DNA of 57,064 nt, taken from the NCBI GenBank assembly GCA_017615755.1, contig JAFZZM010000042.1, positions 1-57,064 on the forward strand. The letters run 5' to 3'. Of the stretch, positions 31,816 to 39,420 are shown piece by piece; position 1 is the stretch's first letter, and the number at the start of each line of letters is the position of its first letter. Both the position numbers and the translations under genes were made by a program. This DNA is from Clostridiales bacterium. GTDB taxonomy: Bacteria; Bacillota; Clostridia; Saccharofermentanales; Saccharofermentanaceae. The notes beneath the pieces are model-generated. The model worked only from the letters and a program-made list of their open reading frames with translations. It did no database searches and was not told the DNA's origin.

Positions 31816-32574
31816 ATGTCTGAAGTAAAGATTTTTCTTAGTGGCTGCATGGGCCGTATGGGCCGTGTTATCACGGATATGTGCGCAGAATACGATGATA
31901 CCGTCATCGTGGCAGGATCTGATGTGGTTGAGAATCCGAGCTCTACTTTCCCGATCTATAAAGATCCGATGGAATGCAAGGAAGAGTTTGATGTGATCAT
32001 CGATTTCTCCCACGTAAGTGCTTTTGCCAAGATCACGGAACTGGCCGAGACTAAGAATAAGCCGATCGTTATGTGTACGACGGGTCTTTCCGAGGAGCAG
32101 AAGGCGGATCTGAAGAAGCTTTCCGAGAAGGTCGGAGTGTTCTATTCCGGTAATATGTCCCTGGGTATCAATGTGCTGATCAATATTGTCAAGAAGGCGG
32201 CAGCGCAGCTGTATCCGGATTTCGATATTGAACTTGTGGAAGAGCATCACAATAAAAAACTGGATGCACCTTCCGGTACGGCTTTGATGATCGCGGATGC
32301 CATGAACGATGCTCTGGATAATCAGCTGGAGTATGTTTATGAGCGTCAGTCGAAGAGACAGAAGCGTGAGAAGAAGGAACTGGGTATCCATTCGATCCGC
32401 GGTGGCAATATCGTCGGTGAGCATAAGGTCATGTTCATCGGAGGAGAAGAGATACTGACGATCTCGCACTCTGCACAGACGAGAAGTGTTTTCGGCAGAG
32501 GTGCCGTTTCGGCGGCAAAGTATATGCTGGGTAAAGGTCCGGGCATGTATGATATGCAAAGTATGCTCGATTGA
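31816..32574 (+). CDS. dapB: 4-hydroxy-tetrahydrodipicolinate reductase
   Basis: A 252-residue NAD(P)H-dependent reductase, the step after DapA. The nucleotide loop is GCMGRMGRV near the N-terminus; the catalytic motif is EEHHNKKLDAPSGTA. Length is normal. It is co-transcribed with dapA and followed 40 bases later by yajC. Confidence 0.97.
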   Translation: MSEVKIFLSGCMGRMGRVITDMCAEYDDTVIVAGSDVVENPSSTFPIYKDPMECKEEFDVIIDFSHVSAFAKITELAETKNKPIVMCTTGLSEEQKADLKKLSEKVGVFYSGNMSLGINVLINIVKKAAAQLYPDFDIELVEEHHNKKLDAPSGTALMIADAMNDALDNQLEYVYERQSKRQKREKKELGIHSIRGGNIVGEHKVMFIGGEEILTISHSAQTRSVFGRGAVSAAKYMLGKGPGMYDMQSMLD

Positions 32575-32614
32575 TTCGGGTGACTGAAATAAAACAGTTA
32601 TTGGAGGAAAAAGA

Positions 32615-33055
32615 ATGATTAAGGTATTACTTGATGCGGCAGCAGCCGGCACAACGGAAGGTCAGCAGGGTCCGAGCACACTTATTATGCTTGCGATCTT
32701 CGCGGTTTTCATTATTTTCTGGTATGTGATCGCTATCCGTCCGCAGAGAAAGAAAGAGAAAGAGCTCAAGTCCAAAGTCGACACGATGCGTGTCGGTGAC
32801 CGTATCATCACTATCGGTGGTCTGTGTGGACAGGTTGCCAACATTAAAGATGATGAAGTTACGATCATGACAAGTGCTGCGAATACTCTCGTTACTTTTA
32901 AGAAGTCTGCGATCAACAACGTGATCAGCCGTGATGCTAAGCCGAACGAGGCAGCTCCGGCAAAGGAAGAAAAGAAAGCTTCCAAGGATGAGGCAAAAGC
33001 AGAAAAGGTTGAAGCAGAAGCTTCTTCCGATGAAAATACAACTGCTGAAGAGTAA
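32615..33055 (+). CDS. yajC: Preprotein translocase accessory subunit YajC
   Basis: A 146-residue protein with a single N-terminal span (about residues 26-44, IIFWYVIAIRPQRKKEKE), the conserved small beta domain (MRVGDRIITIGGLCGQV) and a long Lys/Glu/Ala-rich tail. YajC associates with SecDF in the membrane. In many bacteria it lies next to tgt and secDF; here it closes the dapAB transcript, while tgt lies on the opposite side of the divergent promoter. The tail is longer than in most YajC. Confidence 0.92.
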   Translation: MIKVLLDAAAAGTTEGQQGPSTLIMLAIFAVFIIFWYVIAIRPQRKKEKELKSKVDTMRVGDRIITIGGLCGQVANIKDDEVTIMTSAANTLVTFKKSAINNVISRDAKPNEAAPAKEEKKASKDEAKAEKVEAEASSDENTTAEE

Positions 33056-33087
33056 TATTTTTTGTTTATCAGATGAGATGATATGAG

Positions 33088-33128
33088 ATGGAGTTACCCT
33101 TAACGGGATAACTCCATTTTGCTTCTTT
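33088..33128 (+). terminator. Terminator after yajC
   Basis: ATGGAGTTA (33088-33096) and CCC pair with GGG and TAACTCCAT (33109-33117), with one bulged A, followed by a T-rich tract. It separates dapAB-yajC from dnaG. Confidence 0.85.
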
Positions 33129-33154
33129 TCTAAAGTGATTTTGCGTTCTTCCTA

Positions 33155-33163
33155 TGATAAAAT
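33155..33163 (+). promoter_or_regulatory. Extended -10 promoter of dnaG
   Basis: TGATAAAAT matches a TGn extended -10 with TAAAAT at 33158-33163. No good -35 is present. The leader to the preferred dnaG start is about 50 bases. Confidence 0.45.
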
Positions 33164-33220
33164 AGTTAAGTATTCTTTCTTCTTTCAAAGTAGAAGGAAA
33201 TGATGAAAAGGATGGTAAAA

Positions 33221-35092
33221 ATGAGCAACGGCCGTGGTGGAATCCCCAATGAAGTAGTGGAAGAGATCCTCTCCAGAAGCGACATTGTGTCGATCGTCGG
33301 GCAATATGTGCAGTTTACGAAATCGTCCGGCCAGAACCAGTTCGGGCTGTGTCCTTTTCATTCAGAAGATACGCCCTCTTTTTCCGTATCCACTAATAAG
33401 CAGATCTATTATTGTTTCGGTTGTCATAAGGGCGGAAATGTAGTTAATTTCATCATGGAGATCGAGCACCTGACCTATGTCGAGGCTTTGAAGTTTCTCG
33501 CGGAGAAGTGCGGGGTCAAGATCCCGGAACCGGACGATGACAATTATCGACGTGAGGAGTATCAGAGAAAGCGTATCAAGGAAGTCCTTCTTGAGGCGGC
33601 CAGATACTATTATTCTTGTTTCCGTTCGGAAAAAGGACGTGAGGCAAAAGCCTATCTTACCAAGAGACAGATCACGGCCCAGACGGCGACAAAGTTTGGT
33701 CTCGGTTATGCGCCGAATGAATGGAACGGTTTGTATAACCATCTTGTTTCCAAGAAGTTTACCCAGAATGAGATCAGCAAGTCCGGCCTTTTTGTAACGA
33801 AGAACGGCAAGACATACGATCTTTTCCGTGGCCGATTGATGTTCCCGATCTTTAATGCGATGGGAGAACTGATCGCTTTCGGCGGTCGTATCATCGGAGA
33901 CGGACAGCCGAAGTATGTTAACTCACCGGAGTCTCCGGTGTATTCGAAGCAGAGGAATCTGTATGCACTGAATTTTGCGAAGACAGCGAAGATGAAGCAG
34001 ATCATCGTGGTGGAAGGCTATATGGACGTCATCTCGATGCATCAGGCGGGAGTCACGAATGCTGTGGCTTCGCTCGGTACGGCGCTTACGGAAAGACAGC
34101 TGGATCTTCTGGAACGTTACTGTGAAGAAGTAGTGCTTTTCTATGATTCGGACAGAGCGGGGCAGAATGCTGCCGTGCGCGGTCTGAAGATGTTGTTTGA
34201 CAGAAAGAAGAAGCATACAGGCATGACGACGAAAGTCCGCGTGGCGAAGGTTCCGAATGGCAAAGATCCGGATGAGTTTATCCGTGAATTCGGCAAAGAG
34301 AAGTTTGCTGAGGTCGTGGCTAATGCGATGCCTGTTCTGGATTATCTTGTTGAATCGGCGAGACTGCAGAGTATGGAAAGCGGAAGCTTCGATTCAGTGC
34401 TTTTTCAGCAGTTGATCTCGACATATCTTTCCTGGGAGGATAACATGATCCTTCGTGAGCGTGCCGCGAATCAGGCGGCGCAGATCCTTGGTGTATCTAC
34501 TGCCTCAGTCATGGCGGAAGTGGGAAAGCTTTCGGTAAAGAGTCACACCGAGGCGGTGATCCGCTCGAAGAAGGAAGTCGAGAAACAGGCGACGATCCTG
34601 CCGGAAAGACAGATCGGTGAATCGGCAACACAGGAAGAAATCGTGCTTATGTGCCTGCTTTCAGAGCTGGGAGAGAGCTACCCGGAGTTCGTGGACAAGT
34701 ATAAGGATAAGCCTTTGGTCACCGATTTTTCTATGGGGACGATGCGTACGATCGCACAGGAGATCCTTCCGATCCTTGAAGAAGGCCGCCTGGATGCCAA
34801 CCGTCTGCTTCTTGCCTGCGAGAATCTGGTACTTAACCGCAGAGCGGCGAAGGATACGATGTCTGAAGCTTTGCTTCGGGTGGAATACGGAAAGAATATC
34901 GATGAACTGATGAAGAATACCTTGAGTTATCTTTATCTTGTTCGTCTGAACCTGTATACAAAACAGAAGGATGATCTGGCCAAGCGTCTGGATGTTATGC
35001 CTGACGGCGCAGACCGTGAGGCTACGGAGAATGCATTCCGGCAGACTTTGGAATACCTTCAGTTCTTAAAGAGAAAGATGAGGAAGACGTAA
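33221..35092 (+). CDS. dnaG: DNA primase
   Basis: A 623-residue primase. The CHC2 zinc finger uses Cys44, His47, Cys65 and Cys68 (CPFH, CFGC). The Toprim core has VVEGYMDVISMH and FYDSDRAGQNAA. A C-terminal helicase-interaction region (about 480-623) is present. Three earlier in-frame ATGs exist from 33200; the last at 33221 has AAGGATGG at a good distance and gives the usual N-terminus. Most relatives have rpoD directly downstream; here the next gene, trmK, begins at the base after the stop. Confidence 0.96.
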   Translation: MSNGRGGIPNEVVEEILSRSDIVSIVGQYVQFTKSSGQNQFGLCPFHSEDTPSFSVSTNKQIYYCFGCHKGGNVVNFIMEIEHLTYVEALKFLAEKCGVKIPEPDDDNYRREEYQRKRIKEVLLEAARYYYSCFRSEKGREAKAYLTKRQITAQTATKFGLGYAPNEWNGLYNHLVSKKFTQNEISKSGLFVTKNGKTYDLFRGRLMFPIFNAMGELIAFGGRIIGDGQPKYVNSPESPVYSKQRNLYALNFAKTAKMKQIIVVEGYMDVISMHQAGVTNAVASLGTALTERQLDLLERYCEEVVLFYDSDRAGQNAAVRGLKMLFDRKKKHTGMTTKVRVAKVPNGKDPDEFIREFGKEKFAEVVANAMPVLDYLVESARLQSMESGSFDSVLFQQLISTYLSWEDNMILRERAANQAAQILGVSTASVMAEVGKLSVKSHTEAVIRSKKEVEKQATILPERQIGESATQEEIVLMCLLSELGESYPEFVDKYKDKPLVTDFSMGTMRTIAQEILPILEEGRLDANRLLLACENLVLNRRAAKDTMSEALLRVEYGKNIDELMKNTLSYLYLVRLNLYTKQKDDLAKRLDVMPDGADREATENAFRQTLEYLQFLKRKMRKT

Positions 35093-35764
35093 ATGGCGGC
35101 AGGGAAAGAGGAACTATCTTCCAGACTTCAGACCGTCGCGTCTTTGATCCCGGAGAGTAAAGTTATTGTGGATGTTGGTTCCGATCACGGGAAACTCGGG
35201 GCGTGGTGTTTGCTTTCGGGAAGATGCCAAAGCCTGATTGCGACGGATATTCACGAAGCACCTGCCAAGCGCACGGCAGATTATCTGAGACTTTGCGGCC
35301 TTGCTGAAAAGAGCAGCGTGCTCTGCACGGACGGCCTCTCCGGCGTTGAGATCAATGAGAACACAACGGTTGTCATTGCAGGTATGGGCGGACTGGAGAT
35401 CAGGAAGATCCTTTCGGAGTATCTGGAACAACATAACGGGGTTCCTTCCGGCATTACTTTTGTTTTGCAGCCGCAGCGTTCTTTCTATGAACTCAGGACC
35501 TTTCTTTCTGAGAACTGTCTTTCTATAAGGGAGGAAGCTATCGCTCTGGAACGTGGTCATTTCTATGTGGTTTTAAAGGTAGAACCTGAAAATGAGGAGG
35601 TTCACCTGTCAGATGCGGAATTACTGCTTGGGCCTTATATCCTGAAGCAAAAGCCCACGCATTTTGAAGAATATATGGATCATCAGCATAAGCTGCTGGA
35701 AAAGCAGGCTCTCGGAGATTCCCGATGTGCTGCTGTGCTGGATCAATGGGAGGATTTATTATGA
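35093..35764 (+). CDS. trmK: tRNA adenine-22 N1-methyltransferase
   Basis: A 223-residue Rossmann-fold methyltransferase of the TrmK/YqfN family. The S-adenosylmethionine loop is VDVGSDHGKLG; the catalytic-region motif VVIAGMGGLEI and the FVLQPQRSFYELR segment are typical. It starts directly after dnaG and overlaps the Nif3 gene by four bases. Confidence 0.94.
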   Translation: MAAGKEELSSRLQTVASLIPESKVIVDVGSDHGKLGAWCLLSGRCQSLIATDIHEAPAKRTADYLRLCGLAEKSSVLCTDGLSGVEINENTTVVIAGMGGLEIRKILSEYLEQHNGVPSGITFVLQPQRSFYELRTFLSENCLSIREEAIALERGHFYVVLKVEPENEEVHLSDAELLLGPYILKQKPTHFEEYMDHQHKLLEKQALGDSRCAAVLDQWEDLL

Positions 35765-36531
35765 AAAAAGACTATCTGGTTCAAGATGTCATCTCGGTCA
35801 TGCAAGAAATCGCGCCGGCTGAAATCGCATGTGAATGGGATCATGTCGGTCTTATGATTGGTGACGCTGCTGCCCCGGTTTCCGGTGTGATGCTGGCTCT
35901 TGATGCAAATCAGGCAGCGATCGATGCTGCGATCCATGCCAAAGCAAATATGCTTATCACGCACCACCCGCTCTTTTTCTCGCCGGTTCGCGAGATCGAT
36001 TATCAGACTTCCAAGGGCGCGAATATAAAAAAGATCATCCAAAACGATATCCATGTATTTGCAGCACACACCAATCTTGATAAGGCGAAGAATGGTGTCA
36101 ATCAGGCCTTGGCAAAAGAACTGGACCTTGTCATGCCGATGTCTCTTGAGGGGGCCGAGGTCGGTCTTTGCGGAAGTCTTGGTGATGATTCGAGAAAACT
36201 GTTTGACTATGCGGAATTTGTGAAACTTCAGCTGGGGGCTACCGGTGTGATCCTGAATACGGATGAAAACCGCGAGATCTCTCGCGTATTTATTCAGGGC
36301 GGTGCTTTTGAAGAGGAAGTGATTCCGATACTCAAACTTGCTCGTATCGGATGCGTGGTCACAGGAGAGATGAAGCATCACCACATGCTGGAGCTGGAAG
36401 AAGAGGGAATCGCTGTTATCGTGTGCGGACACGAAGTGACTGAACGCATAGTTCTTCCAAGCTTAAAGGAACAGCTTTTGCGCAAATTGCCGAATTTGCC
36501 GATATCAGTCTTTTCAGGCCATAAATGGTGA
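35761..36531 (+). CDS. Nif3-like dinuclear metal protein (YqfO family)
   Basis: A 256-residue member of the Nif3/YqfO family, which forms hexameric rings with a dinuclear metal site. The metal motifs are the HHP of MLITHHPLFF, the HTNLDKAKNGVN segment and GHEVTER. Biochemical function is unsettled; GTP cyclohydrolase-like and metal-storage roles have been suggested for relatives. An earlier in-frame ATG at 35725 lies inside trmK, but GGGAGG seven bases before 35761 marks the start. The trmK-yqfO pairing is conserved in Bacillota. Confidence 0.92.
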   Translation: MKKDYLVQDVISVMQEIAPAEIACEWDHVGLMIGDAAAPVSGVMLALDANQAAIDAAIHAKANMLITHHPLFFSPVREIDYQTSKGANIKKIIQNDIHVFAAHTNLDKAKNGVNQALAKELDLVMPMSLEGAEVGLCGSLGDDSRKLFDYAEFVKLQLGATGVILNTDENREISRVFIQGGAFEEEVIPILKLARIGCVVTGEMKHHHMLELEEEGIAVIVCGHEVTERIVLPSLKEQLLRKLPNLPISVFSGHKW

Positions 36532-36563
36532 AAAAAGTGCTAGAAGTTGCCTTCCTGTTCGAT

Positions 36564-36569
36564 TATAAT
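36564..36569 (+). promoter_or_regulatory. -10 box of the RNase P RNA gene
   Basis: A perfect TATAAT 14 bases before the first paired base of the RNase P RNA. The -35 region is weak (TAGAAG at 17 bases). Confidence 0.55.
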
Positions 36570-36579
36570 GGGAGTGTTT

Positions 36580-36934
36580 TCTGAGCTGGACCGGATGATC
36601 GCGGGCACATGTGCCGAAAGGCCGTGCATGAGGAAAGTCCGGGCTCCATAGGACAAGGGTGCCGGGCAGTTCCCGGTGAAGGTAACTTTAAGGAAAGTGC
36701 AACAGAAAAGAAAACCGCCGTTTCTTTCGGGAAACGGTAAGGATGAAAAGGCGAGGTAAGAGCTCACCGGCGATATGGTAACATATCGGCCTTGTAAACC
36801 CCACCCGGAGCAACGCCGTGGGAGATGTAACTGTGGTCCGCAGGTCTCAAGGAGGCGGCTTGAGCCGGAACGAAATTTCCGGTCTAGATAGATGATCATC
36901 CCTGACAGAACCCGGCTTACAGGTCCAACTTGGA
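36580..36934 (+). ncRNA. rnpB: RNase P RNA (type A)
   Basis: The catalytic RNA of RNase P, which removes tRNA 5' leaders. The universally conserved core is visible: GAGGAAAGTCCGGGCTCC (around 36628-36645) and its 3' partner ACAGAACCCGGCTTA (36905-36919), which form the P4 helix region. The P1 helix is closed by 36583-36592 with 36922-36931 (GAGCTGGACC with GGTCCAACTT). The internal layout fits an A-type RNA, usual for Clostridia. Ends are approximate to a few bases. A small GCGCC/GGCGC hairpin at 36956-36969 follows without a T-run. Confidence 0.95.
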
Positions 36935-37009
36935 AAATACCTTATTTACATTTTCGCGCCAGATGGCGCCGGAAGATGGATAACATTGAATTGAAAGAAG
37001 GAAAGTGAC

Positions 37010-38182
37010 ATGGCAGAATCGTATCTCAGTCGCGGAGTATCTCCGACCAAAGATGATGTTAAGAAGGCGGTAGCAAACCAGGATAAGGGTGTGTTCCCAG
37101 GTGCTTTTTGCAAATTGATCGAGGATCTGGGCGGTGATCCGGATTACTGCACGGCGATCCATGCGGATGGTGCCGGAACCAAGTCTTCTGTTGCGTATAT
37201 CGCTTATCGTGAGACAGGCGATCTTAAGTGGTTCAAGGGAATTGCTCAGGATTCTCTGGTCATGAATACAGATGATCTGGCTTGTGTGGGTGCAATCGAA
37301 AAACTTTCCTTGTCGAATACGATCGGCCGTAATGCGCACCGTGTTGACGGTAAGTGCATCGCTGCTGTTATCGAAGGTTATAACGATATCGTAGGCAAAC
37401 TTCAGGACATGGGCTTCGATCTGTCCATGTGTGGTGGTGAGACTGCTGACGTCGGTGACCTGGTCCGTACATTGATCGTTGACTCTACGATCGTTACTCG
37501 TGTGGCACGTAAGAATGTCATCAATGCTGCGAACATTAAGCCCGGTCACGTAATCGTAGGTCTGGCTTCTTTCGGCCAGGCAACATACGAAGATTCATAC
37601 AACTCCGGTATTTCTTCCAATGGTCTGACGGCGGCCCGTCATATGCTCCTTTGCAAGGATTATCTGCGTGAGTATCCGGAATCTGTTTCTGAGACGATTC
37701 CTGAAGATAAGGTATACTGCGGTAATTTCCGTCTTACCGACAAGCTTCCGGACAGTGAACAGACTGTTGCCGAGGCGATCCTTTCTCCGACACGTACTTA
37801 TCTGCCGGTCATCCGTGATGTGCTTGCTTCTTATCGTGATCAGATCTCCGGTATCATCCACTGCACAGGTGGTGGACAGGCGAAGTGCCGTGACTTCGGT
37901 AAGAACATCCGTATCGTGAAAGACAATCTTTTCCCGTTCCCACCGATCTTTAAGGCAATCTACGAGTCCGGTGAGATCCCGATGAAGGAAATGTACCAGG
38001 TATTTAACTGCGGTCACAGAATCGAGTTCTACTGCGACGAAAGCGTTGCAGCAGGCATCATGGAGATCGCAGGAAAGTATAACATCGAATCCCGTATCGT
38101 AGGTCGAGTAGAGGCACTTCCGGAAGGTTCTGAGAATCAGGTCGTTATCCGCGCTAACGGTGAAGAATTCATCTACGGCTGA
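37010..38182 (+). CDS. purM: Phosphoribosylformylglycinamidine cyclo-ligase, long form
   Basis: A 390-residue PurM-fold ATP-dependent enzyme forming aminoimidazole ribotide in purine synthesis. The Gly/Asp motif HADGAGTKSS, CGGETADVGDL and HCTGGGQAKC are clear. It is about 45 residues longer than the usual Bacillota PurM and its sequence (SRGVSPTKDDV, FPGAFCKLIEDL) resembles the form I know from Bacteroidota. No other pur gene is near, and it stands alone after rnpB with GAAGGAAAG before the ATG. A role on a related substrate cannot be excluded. Confidence 0.87.
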   Translation: MAESYLSRGVSPTKDDVKKAVANQDKGVFPGAFCKLIEDLGGDPDYCTAIHADGAGTKSSVAYIAYRETGDLKWFKGIAQDSLVMNTDDLACVGAIEKLSLSNTIGRNAHRVDGKCIAAVIEGYNDIVGKLQDMGFDLSMCGGETADVGDLVRTLIVDSTIVTRVARKNVINAANIKPGHVIVGLASFGQATYEDSYNSGISSNGLTAARHMLLCKDYLREYPESVSETIPEDKVYCGNFRLTDKLPDSEQTVAEAILSPTRTYLPVIRDVLASYRDQISGIIHCTGGGQAKCRDFGKNIRIVKDNLFPFPPIFKAIYESGEIPMKEMYQVFNCGHRIEFYCDESVAAGIMEIAGKYNIESRIVGRVEALPEGSENQVVIRANGEEFIYG

Positions 38183-38206
38183 CACTTGTCGTTTCGGAGT
38201 AAAAAG

Positions 38207-39040
38207 ATGCATCGTCGGTTAACAATTCGGGCCGGTCTGGTCGTTTGTCTGTTGGCTACTGCCATGGCGTCTGTATCCTGTGGCAGCCTGGACCAGAGTC
38301 TGACCAGGATCACTACGACAACTCAATCGTCATCGGAAAGTGAGACTCGGGTAACTTCGGAATCGCAGGTTACCCGGAATGATTCTGAAGTTGCTTCACA
38401 AGTGACGCCATATCTGGATACATTGATTTCCGGTGATCCCGCCAAAGTCAGCGATCTTCTTGTCTGTAAGCCGAGTGATGTGATCTATCCATCAGCCACG
38501 TTCGATAACGAGGCTTTCTCCATACTTTATAAGAATGCCACCTATTCGGTAGGCGGCGTGGTGACTTCCGACTATGTTGACTACTCCGTTGATGTCACGC
38601 TGTATTTTCCCGATATTGCAGATTGTTTTGATCAGGTGCTCACTGACGGAAACTTCATGCAGGATCTGGCGAAGGATTGGGTGCTGGCACTGAAGGACCA
38701 TACCGACGTAGATCAGGCAAAACAAAACATGGTTTTGGGTGCTTTTGAAGAGGCATTGCGACGGATCGAAGAAGGGACGTACACGGAAAAGAAGGTGTAT
38801 ACGGGTATCTTTAAGTTCCATGCGAATCCCGATAGTTATGTATGCGAGAAGTATCCGGACTTTTTCAATCTGCTTGGCATCAGCAACTATATTCAGAAAT
38901 ATGCGTATGTCCATCCTCGAAAAGAACTTGACCTTCTTTCTGACTACACAAAGCAATATGTGACAAGTGGGGATATCACGCAGGAAGAAGCGCAGCTGGT
39001 CCTTACGGAGAAGATGGCAGAAATCACGGGGTCACAGTAA
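38207..39040 (+). CDS. Putative lipoprotein of unknown function
   Basis: A 277-residue protein with a basic N-terminus, a hydrophobic stretch and Cys25 (MASVSCGS), suggesting a lipoprotein signal, though the box is not a perfect consensus. A Ser/Thr-rich stretch (about 29-65) then acts as a spacer, followed by a globular domain (about 70-275) with no motif I recognise. The ATG at 38207 has CGGAGT upstream; an in-frame TTG at 38186 lies almost directly after the purM stop. It is probably co-transcribed with purM. The gene ends before the tRNA promoter. Confidence 0.7.
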   Translation: MHRRLTIRAGLVVCLLATAMASVSCGSLDQSLTRITTTTQSSSESETRVTSESQVTRNDSEVASQVTPYLDTLISGDPAKVSDLLVCKPSDVIYPSATFDNEAFSILYKNATYSVGGVVTSDYVDYSVDVTLYFPDIADCFDQVLTDGNFMQDLAKDWVLALKDHTDVDQAKQNMVLGAFEEALRRIEEGTYTEKKVYTGIFKFHANPDSYVCEKYPDFFNLLGISNYIQKYAYVHPRKELDLLSDYTKQYVTSGDITQEEAQLVLTEKMAEITGSQ

Positions 39041-39122
39041 TTGGAATGACCTCCGAAACAGGCCGGATCGTTTGCAATTTCTATGAATTTTATTATTTCG
39101 AACGATTTTTTCAAAAAGAGTG

Positions 39123-39151
39123 TTGACAAGCGATTTTATCATCGATATAAT
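39123..39151 (+). promoter_or_regulatory. Consensus promoter of tRNA-Lys
   Basis: TTGACA (39123-39128), exactly 17 bases, TATAAT (39146-39151): a full SigA consensus, as expected for a stable RNA gene. A GTTCGC/GCGAAC hairpin (39159-39177) lies in the short 5' leader. Confidence 0.92.
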
Positions 39152-39183
39152 AATCAACGTTCGCGAGAAAAGCGAACGAAAAT

Positions 39184-39259
39184 GTACCTTTAGCTCAGTT
39201 GGTAGAGCAACTGACTCTTAATCAGTGGGCCCAGGGTTCGAGTCCCTGAAGGTGCACCA
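39184..39259 (+). tRNA. tRNA-Lys (anticodon CTT)
   Basis: A 76-base cloverleaf. The acceptor stem GTACCTT (39184-39190) pairs with AAGGTGC (39249-39255), followed by discriminator A and encoded CCA. The D arm is AGCTCAGTTGGTAGAGC. The anticodon stem ACTGA/TCAGT holds loop CTCTTAA with anticodon CTT. The T arm contains GGTTCGAGTCC. Confidence 0.97.
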
Positions 39260-39261
39260 GA

Positions 39262-39298
39262 CCGGATCAGAAATGATTCGGTTTTTTCTTTTTCCGAA
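39262..39298 (+). terminator. Terminator after tRNA-Lys
   Basis: ACCGGATCA pairs with TGATTCGGT (one G-T pair) across a short GAAA-type loop, followed by a long T-rich run. Confidence 0.85.
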
Positions 39299-39364
39299 CT
39301 TCTGATATTTTGCTTAGCTTTCCTACGAAAAATCAATCTTTTACGAGAAAAAAGAAGAGGATTG

Positions 39365-39373
39365 TGCTATAAT
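39365..39373 (+). promoter_or_regulatory. Extended -10 promoter of metY
   Basis: TGCTATAAT, a TGn extended -10 with perfect TATAAT at 39368-39373. The -35 region is A/G-rich and poor. The transcript would start near 39380. Confidence 0.6.
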
Positions 39374-39382
39374 TCCATCTAT

Positions 39383-39412
39383 GCGGTAAAGTGAGACCGC
39401 GATTTACGGAGG
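39383..39412 (+). promoter_or_regulatory. Possible structured leader of metY
   Basis: Two short stems compete for the same bases: GCGGT (39383-39387) with ACCGC (39396-39400), and GTAAA (39386-39390) with TTTAC (39403-39407). The second partner directly abuts the ribosome site GGAGG (39408-39412). A loop-to-downstream pseudoknot is also possible. This compact form before a sulfur amino acid gene recalls small SAM-sensing leaders, but I cannot match it to a known class. Confidence 0.3.
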
Positions 39413-39420
39413 ATTTTCAA

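Noticed and set aside
30850..32652. A 600-codon open frame on the minus strand over dapA and dapB
   Set aside because: It covers two certain genes and their promoter, with no family motif; it is a codon-bias shadow.
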